Positions 7,469 to 16,451 of a stretch of DNA of 64,000 bases are shown piece after piece (position 1 is the first letter of the stretch; each line of letters starts with the position of its first letter). The DNA is from JAUIAI01 sp049680625 (lineage in GTDB: Bacteria > Pseudomonadota > Gammaproteobacteria > Burkholderiales > Burkholderiaceae_E). The stretch lies in assembly GCA_049680625.1 (NCBI GenBank), contig JBAUID010000116.1:1-64000 (forward strand), written 5' to 3'. The position numbers were made by a program, and so were the translations under genes. The notes beneath the pieces were generated by a model, which was given only the letters and a program-made list of their open reading frames with translations, had not been told where the DNA came from and ran no database searches.

Positions 7469-7774
7469 ATGGCGAAACTATCAATGATCAACCGCGACAT
7501 TAAGCGCATCAAGACAGTAAAGAAATTTGCTGCCAAGCGCGCTGCGTTGCAGGCCATTATCAAAGACCAGTCAAAAAGCGAAGAAGAACGTTACGAAGCG
7601 CGTTTGAAATTGCAGCAGCTGCCTCGTGATGCCAGCCCGACCCGTATCCGCACCCGTTGCGAAATCACCGGTCGTCCGCGCGGTACGTATCAAAAGTTCA
7701 ACCTGGGCCGCAGCAAGTTGCGCCAGGCCGCCATGGCCGGAGAGGTTCCCGGTGTGATCAAGGCGAGCTGGTAG
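7469..7774 (+). CDS. rpsN: 30S ribosomal protein S14, long zinc-free form
   Basis: S14 sits in the 30S head near the A site. At 101 residues with a single Cys, this is the long form that lacks the CxxC...CxxC zinc ribbon. The C-terminal signature RCEITGRPRG followed by LGRSKLR is intact. AGGGACGA precedes the ATG; the gene ends in TAG. Confidence 0.98.
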   Translation: MAKLSMINRDIKRIKTVKKFAAKRAALQAIIKDQSKSEEERYEARLKLQQLPRDASPTRIRTRCEITGRPRGTYQKFNLGRSKLRQAAMAGEVPGVIKASW

Positions 7775-7784
7775 GAGATTTTTT

Positions 7785-8180
7785 ATGAGTATGAGTGACC
7801 CAATCGCTGATATGTTCACCCGCATTCGTAATGCACAAATGGTGGACAAGGCAACTGTCAGCATGCCGGCTTCCAAACTGAAAAAAGCCATTGCCCAGGT
7901 GTTAAAGGACGAAGGCTATATCGACGGTTTCGAAGTCAAAACTGATGGCAAACATCCGGAGCTCGAAGTTCGGTTGAAGTACTACGCCGGTTCGCCTGTT
8001 ATCGAGAAGATAGAGCGGGTGTCTAAGCCGGGCCTGCGTGTATACAAGGGCAGCAATGCCATCCCACGTGTAATGAATGGCCTTGGTGTGGCTATTGTGA
8101 CCACGTCCAAAGGTGTCATGACTGACCGCCATGCCCGGGCAACTGGTCTCGGTGGTGAAGTTATTGGCTACGTGGCCTGA
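7785..8180 (+). CDS. rpsH: 30S ribosomal protein S8
   Basis: S8 binds the central domain of 16S rRNA and in E. coli represses the spc operon at the rplE start. The 131-residue product has DPIADMFTRIRNAQ at the N-terminus and the GLGVAIVTTSKGVMTD motif near the C-terminus. TAGGAGATT precedes the ATG. The rplX-rplE spacer is 54 bases; whether it holds an S8 target here was not resolved. Confidence 0.98.
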   Translation: MSMSDPIADMFTRIRNAQMVDKATVSMPASKLKKAIAQVLKDEGYIDGFEVKTDGKHPELEVRLKYYAGSPVIEKIERVSKPGLRVYKGSNAIPRVMNGLGVAIVTTSKGVMTDRHARATGLGGEVIGYVA

Positions 8181-8190
8181 GGAGAAACAG

Positions 8191-8724
8191 ATGTCACGAG
8201 TTGCAAATCAACCGGTTTCGCTTCCCAAAGGGGTGGAGCTCAATATCGCTGGTGGGAATATTACTGCCAAGGGGCCGAACGGCACTCTGGTTCAGCGCGC
8301 CCATCCCGATGTTGAAATAAAACAAGAAGACGGTTCGCTGGCTTTCAAGGCGGCCAATAGCTCTAAGCAAGCCCGCGCGATGGCCGGTACTTACCGTGCC
8401 CTGGTGGCCAACATGGTTCAGGGTGTTTCGCAGGGGTTTGAAAAGAAGCTTAATTTAGTTGGCGTGGGTTACCGTGCCCAGGTGCAGGGCCAGAAAATTA
8501 ACCTCTCGCTGGGCTTTTCGCATCCAGTAGTTCATACATTGCCCGATGGTGTCAAAGCAGAAATGGCCGGCCAGACAGAAATTGTCATCAAAGGCGCAGA
8601 TAAACAGCAGGTTGGTCAGGTAGCCGCTGAAGTCCGTGCCTATCGCCCGCCTGAGCCGTACAAAGGCAAAGGTGTGCGTTATGCCAATGAGCAAGTGGTC
8701 ATGAAAGAGGCCAAGAAGAAATGA
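8191..8724 (+). CDS. rplF: 50S ribosomal protein L6
   Basis: L6 lies near the factor-binding site at the base of the L7/L12 stalk. The ATG at 8191 gives 177 residues, the E. coli length, with GAGGAG upstream; an earlier in-frame start at 8131 would overlap rpsH and is rejected. The C-terminal RPPEPYKGKGVRYANE motif is typical. Confidence 0.98.
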   Translation: MSRVANQPVSLPKGVELNIAGGNITAKGPNGTLVQRAHPDVEIKQEDGSLAFKAANSSKQARAMAGTYRALVANMVQGVSQGFEKKLNLVGVGYRAQVQGQKINLSLGFSHPVVHTLPDGVKAEMAGQTEIVIKGADKQQVGQVAAEVRAYRPPEPYKGKGVRYANEQVVMKEAKKK

Positions 8725-9068
8725 TGAATCGCAACGAAAAAAGGCTGCGGCGTTCGCGCCAAACTCGTATCAAGATCCGCGAATTGCGGGTCAACCGGTT
8801 GGCAGTTTACCGATCAAATTCGCATATTTACGCCACTATTACCGACGCGGATGGCGCAACCGTTCTTGCCACAGCATCGTCTCTCGAGGCCGATCTGAAA
8901 GGCAAAGGTGGCAATGCGGCCGGTGCTGTCGAAGTTGGCAAACGCATTGCAGAAAAAGCTCTCAAAGCAGGTATCGAACAGGTTGCATTTGATCGTTCGG
9001 GATACCGCTATCACGGCCGTGTGAAAGCACTGGCAGAAGCCGCCCGCGAAGGCGGCCTGAAGTTCTAA
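8721..9068 (+). CDS. rplR: 50S ribosomal protein L18
   Basis: L18 binds 5S rRNA and links it to the large subunit. The 115-residue product ends with the family signature DRSGYRYHGRVKALAEAARE. Two adjacent ATGs (8721 and 8724) overlap the rplF stop codon; either gives coupled translation. Confidence 0.97.
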   Translation: MMNRNEKRLRRSRQTRIKIRELRVNRLAVYRSNSHIYATITDADGATVLATASSLEADLKGKGGNAAGAVEVGKRIAEKALKAGIEQVAFDRSGYRYHGRVKALAEAAREGGLKF

Positions 9069-9092
9069 GGCCGCGCGCAAGGACAAATTGAA

Positions 9093-9611
9093 ATGGCAAA
9101 GATTCAGGCAAGAGTAGGCCCCGACGAGCGAGATGATGGTCTGCGGGAAAAAATGATCAGCGTAAACCGCGTGACCAAGGTTGTTAAAGGTGGTCGGGTA
9201 CTCGGTTTTGCAGCGCTTACTGTCGTTGGTGATGGTGACGGTCGGGTTGGCATGGGTAAGGGTAAATCCCGTGAAGTGCCAGTGGCAGTTCAGAAAGCCA
9301 TGGACGAAGCTCGTCGCAAGATGTTTAAAGTCAACCTAAAGGGCGGTACTGTGCACCATGCGGTCATTGGCCGCCATGGAGCCTCGGTTGTCATGGTAGC
9401 GCCGGCCCCTGAAGGTACCGGCATCATTGCCGGTGGCCCGATGCGCGCCGTGTTTGATGTGCTTGGTGTACATAACGTGGTTGCCAAGAGTCACGGATCG
9501 TCGAATCCGTACAACCTGGTGCGCGCCACGCTTGATGCCTTGCGCCGTATCAACACCCCTTCTGAAATTGCGGCCAAGCGCGGCAAAACAGTCGAGGAGA
9601 TCTTTGAATGA
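9093..9611 (+). CDS. rpsE: 30S ribosomal protein S5
   Basis: S5 helps maintain decoding accuracy and mRNA unwinding. The 172-residue product has the double-stranded RNA-binding fold (INRVTKVVKGG-type start, then GVGKGKS-like GMGKGKSREVP) and ends in the family's HNVVAKSHGSSNPYN region. Its stop codon overlaps the rpmD start by four bases. Confidence 0.98.
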   Translation: MAKIQARVGPDERDDGLREKMISVNRVTKVVKGGRVLGFAALTVVGDGDGRVGMGKGKSREVPVAVQKAMDEARRKMFKVNLKGGTVHHAVIGRHGASVVMVAPAPEGTGIIAGGPMRAVFDVLGVHNVVAKSHGSSNPYNLVRATLDALRRINTPSEIAAKRGKTVEEIFE

Positions 9612-9787
9612 GCGATAAGAAAGTCAAAGTGACGCTGGTACGCAGCCCAATTGGAACGCGTCAAAAGCATCGCGATACGGTTCTTGGTCTCGGCTTGAAG
9701 AAGATTCGCCAGACCCGCGAACTTGAAGATACGCCGGCGGTGCGCGGCATGATCAAACGCGTGTCCTATTTGCTTAGGGTTGAATGA
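9608..9787 (+). CDS. rpmD: 50S ribosomal protein L30
   Basis: Translation from the ATG at 9608 gives 59 residues, beginning MSDKKVKVTLVRSPIGT, with LGLKKIRQTRELEDTP in the middle and a VRGMIKRVSYLL end: the short bacterial L30. It starts inside the rpsE stop codon and ends two bases before the rplO ATG. Confidence 0.97.
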   Translation: MSDKKVKVTLVRSPIGTRQKHRDTVLGLGLKKIRQTRELEDTPAVRGMIKRVSYLLRVE

Positions 9788-9788
9788 A

Positions 9789-10268
9789 ATGCGATTAAAT
9801 ACGTTAAAGCCCGCCGAGGGCAGCAAAAAAGAGCGCACCCGTGTCGGACGCGGAATCGGCTCGGGCCTGGGTAAAACGGCTGGTCGCGGTCACAAGGGCC
9901 AAAAATCCCGTTCGGGTGGGTTTCATAAGCTCGGCTTTGAAGGCGGCCAGATGCCAATGCATCGTCGTCTTCCCAAGCGGGGTTTTGTGTCACGGACCGG
10001 GGGGCAGATAGTCGAGATTCGCCTGTCAGACCTGCAGCGCCTGGAGGGTAACGAGATCGACTTGTTAAGCCTTAAAGCCGCAAGGGTTGTTCCACAGTGG
10101 GCGATGGGCGCAAAAGTTATCCTGTCCGGCAAGATCGAAAGGGCGGTTCAGTGCAAAGGCATTGGTGCTACCAAAGGTGCTAAAAGTGCTATTGAGGCGG
10201 CTGGTGGCTCTGTTCAGTTACCCCCGCCAAAGACGCCTTTGGTTAAGCCGCCGGTACCGAAGCGTTAG
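9789..10268 (+). CDS. rplO: 50S ribosomal protein L15
   Basis: L15 is a late-assembly large-subunit protein. From the ATG at 9789 the product has 159 residues and opens MRLNTLKPAEGSKKERTR, then the glycine-rich GRGIGSGLGKTAGRGHKG. An in-frame TTG at 9780 lies within rpmD and is less likely. It is about 15 residues longer than E. coli L15 through a Pro/Lys-rich C-terminal tail. Confidence 0.97.
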   Translation: MRLNTLKPAEGSKKERTRVGRGIGSGLGKTAGRGHKGQKSRSGGFHKLGFEGGQMPMHRRLPKRGFVSRTGGQIVEIRLSDLQRLEGNEIDLLSLKAARVVPQWAMGAKVILSGKIERAVQCKGIGATKGAKSAIEAAGGSVQLPPPKTPLVKPPVPKR

Positions 10269-10322
10269 TCGTATCTAGTCCTATTTAGTAATCGTTAGTA
10301 GATGTTCGTCAGTTTGCAAGAA

Positions 10323-10352
10323 CCCAAGTTTGAGCTTCCCAAGTTTGAGCTT
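10323..10352. repeat. 15-bp perfect tandem duplication upstream of secY
   Basis: CCCAAGTTTGAGCTT occurs twice head to tail (10323-10337 and 10338-10352) in the 112-base rplO-secY spacer. Confidence 0.9.
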
Positions 10353-10380
10353 ACTTTAACCAACAAGAGAATCCGATAAC

Positions 10381-11703
10381 GTGGCAACTGCCCAGTCAGC
10401 ATTCGCAACAGCCAAGCAGTCAGGCGACCTCCAAAGGCGCCTGATGTTCTTGTTGATGGCGCTGATCGTGTACCGCATCGGTACCCATGTGCCGGTGCCT
10501 GGTATTGATCCGGGCCAGCTCAGTGCATTGTTCGAGGGACAGCAAGGTGGCATCCTGGGCATGTTCAACATGTTTTCAGGTGGAGCCCTGTCGCGCTTTT
10601 CGGTTTTTGCCCTGGGCATCATGCCGTATATTTCGGCATCGATCATCATGCAGCTGATGACTGTGGTTGTGCCGCAGTTGGAAGCGCTTAAGAAAGATGG
10701 TGAGGCCGGACGGCGAACAATAACTAAGTACACCCGTTATTTCACCTTGTTGCTGGCGACCTTTCAGGCGATCGGTATCTCCATCGCGCTGGAGTCTCAG
10801 CCGGGCCTGGTTATTGATCCGGGAATGATTTTCCGCTTCACAACGGTTGTATCTCTGGTTACCGGCACCATGTTCCTGATGTGGCTTGGTGAGCAAATCA
10901 CCGAGCGCGGTCTTGGCAACGGTATATCCATCATCATCTTTGCCGGAATCGTCGCGGGTCTGCCCAGTGCCATTGCCGGAATGGGTGATTTGGTGAGCCA
11001 GGGCGCGATGAGCCCGTTTATTGCCATTCTGATTGTTGGGTTGGTGGTATTGGTTACCGCCGCAGTTGTTTTTGTTGAGCGTGGGCAGCGCAAGATCACG
11101 GTAAACCATGCGAAACGTCAGGTTGGCAATCGAATGTACGGTGGTCAAAGCTCACATTTGCCGCTAAAACTCAATATGGCTGGTGTGATTCCACCAATCT
11201 TTGCCTCGTCTATAATTCTGTTCCCGGCAACAATTGCGCAGTGGTTTACCAGCGGTGAGTCGAGCAACATCGCCGTGAACTGGTTTAAAGACCTCGCGGC
11301 AACTCTGGCTCCTGGCCAACCGGTTTATATCTTGTTGTACGCGCTGGCCATTATCTTCTTCTGCTTTTTCTATACGGCTTTGGTATTTAACAGCCGTGAA
11401 ACCGCGGACAATCTCAAAAAGAGCGGGGCTTTTGTGCCAGGTATCCGGCCCGGTGAACAAACCGCGAAGTACATCGATAAGATCCTGATGCGGCTGACTC
11501 TGGTCGGAGCCATCTACATCACGCTGGTTTGTTTGTTGCCCGAATTCCTTGTGCTCAAATGGAACGTACCGTTTTATTTTGGTGGCACCTCTCTTTTGAT
11601 CATCGTGGTAGTGACCATGGATTTCATGGCTCAGGTTCAGGCGTACATGATGTCTCAGCAGTACGAACCAATGCTACGAAAATCAGGAATGAAAGGTCTG
11701 TAG
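10381..11703 (+). CDS. secY: Preprotein translocase subunit SecY
   Basis: SecY forms the inner-membrane protein-conducting channel with SecE and SecG. The 440-residue product contains the signature VPVPGIDPGQLSAL and the conserved MFNMFSGGALSRFSVFALGI, with about ten hydrophobic segments. The start is a GTG at 10381; only a weak AGAGA lies upstream, so translation may be modest or coupled to a leader effect. A 112-base spacer with a tandem duplication separates it from rplO, unlike the tight spacing elsewhere. It ends in TAG. Confidence 0.97.
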   Translation: MATAQSAFATAKQSGDLQRRLMFLLMALIVYRIGTHVPVPGIDPGQLSALFEGQQGGILGMFNMFSGGALSRFSVFALGIMPYISASIIMQLMTVVVPQLEALKKDGEAGRRTITKYTRYFTLLLATFQAIGISIALESQPGLVIDPGMIFRFTTVVSLVTGTMFLMWLGEQITERGLGNGISIIIFAGIVAGLPSAIAGMGDLVSQGAMSPFIAILIVGLVVLVTAAVVFVERGQRKITVNHAKRQVGNRMYGGQSSHLPLKLNMAGVIPPIFASSIILFPATIAQWFTSGESSNIAVNWFKDLAATLAPGQPVYILLYALAIIFFCFFYTALVFNSRETADNLKKSGAFVPGIRPGEQTAKYIDKILMRLTLVGAIYITLVCLLPEFLVLKWNVPFYFGGTSLLIIVVVTMDFMAQVQAYMMSQQYEPMLRKSGMKGL

Positions 11704-11715
11704 ACCAGAAAACTT

Positions 11716-11934
11716 ATGGCTAAAGACGACGTTATTCAAATGCAGGGTGAGGTGATCGAAAACCTTCCCAATGCAACCTTTCGGGTAAAGCTTGAGAACG
11801 ACCATGTGGTTCTTGGGCATATCTCCGGAAAAATGCGCATGCACTACATTCGAATTTTGCCGGGTGACAAAGTCACCGTGGAATTAACCCCATACGATTT
11901 GTCTCGAGGGCGAATCGTGTTCCGGGCCCGCTGA
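11716..11934 (+). CDS. infA: Translation initiation factor IF-1
   Basis: IF-1 occupies the ribosomal A site during initiation. The 72-residue OB-fold product contains the standard QMQGEVIENLPNATFRVKLE and ISGKMRMHYIRILPGD. Its place between secY and rpmJ is usual for betaproteobacteria; in enteric gammaproteobacteria infA lies elsewhere. Confidence 0.98.
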   Translation: MAKDDVIQMQGEVIENLPNATFRVKLENDHVVLGHISGKMRMHYIRILPGDKVTVELTPYDLSRGRIVFRAR

Positions 11935-11960
11935 GCGGTCCCAACACAACGAGGTCTGTT

Positions 11961-12074
11961 ATGAAAGTCGCCGCATCAGTTAAGAAAATGTGCCGCAACT
12001 GCAAAGTTATCCGCCGTAATGGCGTAGTGCGGGTCATCTGCAAAGACCCGCGTCATAAGCAACGCCAGGGTTAA
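11961..12074 (+). CDS. rpmJ: 50S ribosomal protein L36, zinc-binding form
   Basis: Translation gives 37 residues beginning MKVAASVKKMCRNCKVIRR. Cys11, Cys14, Cys27 and His32 are the zinc ligands of the C+ form of L36. The gene sits 26 bases after infA and 11 before rpsM. GAGGTCTGTT precedes the ATG. Confidence 0.97.
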   Translation: MKVAASVKKMCRNCKVIRRNGVVRVICKDPRHKQRQG

Positions 12075-12085
12075 AGGTAAATTTT

Positions 12086-12451
12086 ATGGCACGTATTTCT
12101 GGTATCAATATCCCGGATCGTCAACATACCGAAATCGGTTTGACGGCAATTTACGGTATCGGTCGCACGACAGCGCGCAAAATTTGCGATGACGCTGGTG
12201 TGCCGCGCGATAAGCAGGTCAAAGACCTGAATGATGCTGAGTTGGAGCGAATTCGCGACCAGATCAGCCGCTTTCAGGTTGAAGGTGACTTGCGCCGTGA
12301 AATTTCCATGTCGATAAAACGTCTGATGGACCTCAATTGCTACCGCGGCCTGCGTCATCGTCGTGGCCTGCCGGTTCGGGGCCAACGTACCAAGACTAAC
12401 GCCCGAACCCGTAAGGGGCCGCGCAAAGCCGGCGTGGCACTGAAGAAGTAA
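12086..12451 (+). CDS. rpsM: 30S ribosomal protein S13
   Basis: S13 bridges the small subunit head to the large subunit and contacts the P-site tRNA. The 121-residue product has ARISGINIPD at the start and the fingerprint YRGLRHRRGLPVRGQRTKTN. It heads the alpha block. Confidence 0.98.
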   Translation: MARISGINIPDRQHTEIGLTAIYGIGRTTARKICDDAGVPRDKQVKDLNDAELERIRDQISRFQVEGDLRREISMSIKRLMDLNCYRGLRHRRGLPVRGQRTKTNARTRKGPRKAGVALKK

Positions 12452-12466
12452 TCGGAGAGCGATCAA

Positions 12467-12865
12467 ATGGCACGAAACCAATCTGGCGGGACACGAGTCC
12501 GCCGCAAAGTCAAAAAGAACGTCTCCGACGGTATTGCCCACGTGCACGCTTCTTTTAACAACACCATCATTACGATTACCGACCGTCAGGGCAATGCACT
12601 GTCGTGGGCGTCCAGTGGCGGTGCCGGGTTTAAGGGTTCACGTAAGTCGACCCCGTTTGCAGCCCAGGTTGCCGCCGAAGCAGCTGGCCGTTCAGCTCAG
12701 GAATGCGGAATTAAAAACCTTGAAGTTCAAATCCGTGGCCCGGGGCCGGGTCGTGAGAGTTCAGTGCGGGCACTTAATGCCCTGGGTATTAAGATCCTGT
12801 CGATCTCTGATGTCACCCCGATTCCGCACAATGGTTGCCGCCCACCTAAGCGCCGTCGTATTTAG
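12467..12865 (+). CDS. rpsK: 30S ribosomal protein S11
   Basis: S11 lies on the platform beside the E site. The 132-residue product contains HVHASFNNTIITITDRQGN and the C-terminal DVTPIPHNGCRPPKRRR. GGAGAG precedes the ATG. The gene ends in TAG and is followed by a 201-base spacer before rpsD. Confidence 0.98.
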   Translation: MARNQSGGTRVRRKVKKNVSDGIAHVHASFNNTIITITDRQGNALSWASSGGAGFKGSRKSTPFAAQVAAEAAGRSAQECGIKNLEVQIRGPGPGRESSVRALNALGIKILSISDVTPIPHNGCRPPKRRRI

Positions 12866-13066
12866 TTTCAAATATTTCGAATTCAGGTCACTGCATATCT
12901 GCGGCCTGACCGAAAAGCAAATAGGGGCGGTTGTCCCTGGGGCGGAATCAAAGATTCGACCCTGCACCAACCAAAGACCACCGTCCGCCGCCTTGCTCTG
13001 TTTGGCAGGTATTGAAAGAGCGGACTAACCGCGGCTTAAAACCGCGCAATTGAGAGAGGAACTACA

Positions 13067-13687
<621 letters not shown>

Positions 13688-13703
13688 TGAAGAGGAATTC
13701 CGA

Positions 13704-14684
13704 ATGCAAACAGCTATGCTGAAGCCACGTATTGTCGAGGTTGAGCAACTTGCCGGGACTCATGCCCGTGTGGTGATGGAACCGTTTGAACGGGGCTATG
13801 GTCACACATTGGGTAATGCCCTACGCCGTGTTTTGCTTTCTTCGATGGTTGGTTATGCACCCACCGAAGTACAAATTACCGGCGTTGTCCATGAGTACTC
13901 CACCATCGACGGTGTCCGTGAAGACGTTGTCGATTTGTTGTTGAACCTGAAAGGCGTCACTTTCAAGCTTCATAATCGTGATGAAGTTTTTCTGACGCTT
14001 CGTAAAGAAACGCCTGGTCCTATTACTGCCGCTGACATCGATTTGCCACATGATGTTGAAGTCATTAATCCCGAGCACGTGATTGCCACGTTAACAGAAG
14101 GTGGCAAGATTGACATGTCGATTAAGGTCGAGCGTGGCCGCGGTTATGTCCCGGGTACCATGCGCGACGCCATGGAGAGCAAGACGATTGGTCGAGTGGT
14201 CCTTGACGCATCTTTTTCACCGGTTCGCCGGGTGAGCTTCACGGTTGAAAGTGCCCGTGTTGAACAACGGACTGACCTTGATCGCCTGGTTGTCGATATT
14301 GAAACCAATGGTGTGATTGCGCCTGAAGAAGCGGTTCGCCAGTCGGCCCGTATTCTTGTTGAACAGTTGTCAGTTTTTGCTGCTCTTGAAGGCGGCGTCG
14401 AGCCAATCATAGAACCGGCTGTCGGTCGCGGACCACAGGTTGATCCGATCCTGATGCGACCGGTCGATGACCTGGAGCTGACGGTGCGTTCGGCCAACTG
14501 CCTGAAAGCAGAGAATATTTACTACATTGGTGACTTGATCCAGCGCACTGAAAACGAGCTGCTCAAAACACCGAACCTGGGACGCAAGTCACTTAACGAG
14601 ATCAAGGAAGTTCTTGCCTCGCGTGGCCTGACCCTGGGCATGCGCCTCGAAAACTGGCCTCCCGCTGGTCTAGAGCGTCCCTAA
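13704..14684 (+). CDS. rpoA: DNA-directed RNA polymerase alpha subunit
   Basis: The alpha dimer scaffolds RNA polymerase and its C-terminal domain contacts activators and UP elements. The 326-residue product has the N-terminal dimer motif FERGYGHTLGNALRRVLLSS and the C-terminal helix-hairpin-helix region (VRSANCLKAENIYYIGDL, TPNLGRKSLNEIKEVL). AGAGGAA precedes the ATG. Confidence 0.98.
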   Translation: MQTAMLKPRIVEVEQLAGTHARVVMEPFERGYGHTLGNALRRVLLSSMVGYAPTEVQITGVVHEYSTIDGVREDVVDLLLNLKGVTFKLHNRDEVFLTLRKETPGPITAADIDLPHDVEVINPEHVIATLTEGGKIDMSIKVERGRGYVPGTMRDAMESKTIGRVVLDASFSPVRRVSFTVESARVEQRTDLDRLVVDIETNGVIAPEEAVRQSARILVEQLSVFAALEGGVEPIIEPAVGRGPQVDPILMRPVDDLELTVRSANCLKAENIYYIGDLIQRTENELLKTPNLGRKSLNEIKEVLASRGLTLGMRLENWPPAGLERP

Positions 14685-14715
14685 TAGCGTCCTGTAACAC
14701 GAATAGAGGTAACAA

Positions 14716-15114
14716 ATGCGTCATCGACATGGACTCCGCAAGCTAAACCGCACGAGCTCCCACCGTACGGCCATGCTGCGCAACCTGTGCGCCGCGCTGA
14801 TCAAGCACGAGCAAATCAAAACCACCCTGCCCAAGGCAAAAGAATTGCGGCGGGTGGTTGAACCCCTGATTACACTGGGAAAAAAGCCGTCGCTGGCGAA
14901 CCGGCGTCTGGCTTTTGATCGCCTCCGTGATCGGGATATGGTTGTGAAGATTTTCAACGAACTGGGCCCGCGTTACGCCGCCAGAAATGGTGGCTATCTG
15001 CGTATCCTGAAGTTTGGCTTCCGTGATGGTGATAACGCACCAATGGCGGTAGTTGAATTGCTGGATCGACCTGAGCCGACTGAAGTGCCTGAAGCCGAAG
15101 CACAGGCTAGCTAA
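14716..15114 (+). CDS. rplQ: 50S ribosomal protein L17
   Basis: L17 lies near the tunnel exit. The 132-residue product starts MRHRHGLRKLNRTSSHRTAM, the family hallmark, and has TTLPKAKELRRVVEPLIT. It is the last gene of the cluster; a strong intrinsic terminator follows 23 bases after its stop codon. Confidence 0.98.
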   Translation: MRHRHGLRKLNRTSSHRTAMLRNLCAALIKHEQIKTTLPKAKELRRVVEPLITLGKKPSLANRRLAFDRLRDRDMVVKIFNELGPRYAARNGGYLRILKFGFRDGDNAPMAVVELLDRPEPTEVPEAEAQAS

Positions 15115-15137
15115 GGGCTTATTGCTGACGGCTGACT

Positions 15138-15169
15138 AGCGGCTCGCATATTGCGGGCCGCTTTTTTTT
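15138..15169 (+). terminator. Strong intrinsic terminator closing the ribosomal cluster
   Basis: An 11-bp stem (15138-15148 with 15152-15162, one G-T pair) closes a three-base loop and runs into eight T residues (15162-15169). Confidence 0.95.
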
Positions 15170-15219
15170 GTTTGGGTGTTTGTTCGCCATTTTTAGAGCC
15201 TTGGCTCGCGGGGAGTAAC

Positions 15220-16416
15220 TTGTATAACTTACTGGACGGCACCCGGGTTGTCGAACTTGGCCATATTCTTAACGGGCCACTCGCTGGCCAGGTGCTCGGC
15301 GATTTTGGCGCCGACGTCATTAAAGTGGAAGCGCTCAGCGGTGACGTCTATCGCTATGCAGGCGCGCATCGCAATCCGACCATGGGAGCTGCATGGGCTG
15401 CAACCAATCGCAATAAGCGCTCTATTGCCATTGACTTGAAGTCCACTCAGGGCAAAGCGATCTTGCGTCAGTTGCTCACTGGTGCCAATGCAATGATTCA
15501 CAATCTACGGCCGCGCGCCGTTGAGCGTCTGGGTTTCGGCTATCAGGAAGTGGACGCCATCAGGCCGGGCATTGTGTATTGTTTTTCTGCTGGTTTTGGG
15601 CAGAACGGGCCGCTTGCCGATTACCCGGCAATTGACGACTTGATACAGGCCCACGCGGGGATTGCGTCGCTGAACAAGGCGGTTGATGGCACACCGCGCC
15701 TTGTACCAATGGTGGTTGCTGACACTATGAGTGCGCAAATGTTGGGTCAGTCGGTTCTGGCCGGACTGTTTCATCAGCAAAAAACGGGCGAGGGGTGTTG
15801 CATCGAGGTGCCAATGTTTGAAACCGTGACCTCGCTGATGTTAAGCCAGCATATGCAGGGCCAGGCATTTGAACCACCTATTGGTGATTTTGGGTATCAA
15901 CGTGTTCTCAGCGAACATCGCCAGCCTTGCAAAACACTGGATGGCTATATTGTCCACGGTGTTTATCGGCGTGAACACTGGATCACCTTGTTCACCGCCC
16001 TGGAAATGACTGATTGGCTGCAGTCTGCATTTTTACAAGACTCGGCGAGTGTTGCGGCGCATATTGGTGAGTTGTACACGGTCATGGCCAACGACATTAT
16101 TCCAACCAGGACAACCGCGCAGTGGCTGACGTTTTTTCGGTCACTGGACCTGGCCTGTGCGCCGGTGAAAAATTTCGACGATATCCGCAATGATGAGCAC
16201 TTAAAAGCGGTCGGATTATTTCGTGAATACGACCATCCGACTGAGGGGCTGATGCGGGAAGTTCGGCTGCCGGTAAACGTCCAGGGAATAAACGAAACGA
16301 CTGACTTGCCTCCGCCCAACCTGGGGCAGGATACTGCGCAAGTGTTGCGCGAGCTGGGATATTCCGATGACCAGTTGGTGAGCTTGCGCGATGATGGAGT
16401 TATTACCGGCCGATAG
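15220..16416 (+). CDS. Family III CoA transferase (CaiB/BaiF type)
   Basis: These enzymes move CoA between carboxylic acids through an aspartyl-CoA intermediate. The N-terminal LDGTRVVELGHILNGPLAGQ and GADVIKVE are family markers, and Asp168 (VADTMSAQM) aligns with the catalytic Asp of formyl-CoA transferase. The frame is open from 15151, but that lies in the terminator; the TTG at 15220, with GGGGAG just upstream, gives 398 residues, the usual length. It is followed after 35 bases by an amidase, suggesting joint breakdown of an amide whose acid is activated by CoA transfer. The substrate is unknown. Confidence 0.88.
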   Translation: MYNLLDGTRVVELGHILNGPLAGQVLGDFGADVIKVEALSGDVYRYAGAHRNPTMGAAWAATNRNKRSIAIDLKSTQGKAILRQLLTGANAMIHNLRPRAVERLGFGYQEVDAIRPGIVYCFSAGFGQNGPLADYPAIDDLIQAHAGIASLNKAVDGTPRLVPMVVADTMSAQMLGQSVLAGLFHQQKTGEGCCIEVPMFETVTSLMLSQHMQGQAFEPPIGDFGYQRVLSEHRQPCKTLDGYIVHGVYRREHWITLFTALEMTDWLQSAFLQDSASVAAHIGELYTVMANDIIPTRTTAQWLTFFRSLDLACAPVKNFDDIRNDEHLKAVGLFREYDHPTEGLMREVRLPVNVQGINETTDLPPPNLGQDTAQVLRELGYSDDQLVSLRDDGVITGR

Positions 16417-16439
16417 CCTCAAACAGATAGCCTCGAACA
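16412..16439. repeat. 14-bp tandem duplication across the CoA transferase stop
   Basis: GATAGCCTCAAACA (16412-16425) and GATAGCCTCGAACA (16426-16439) are adjacent copies with one mismatch. The first contains the TAG stop codon. Confidence 0.75.
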
Positions 16440-16451
16440 AATGGAGAACTG

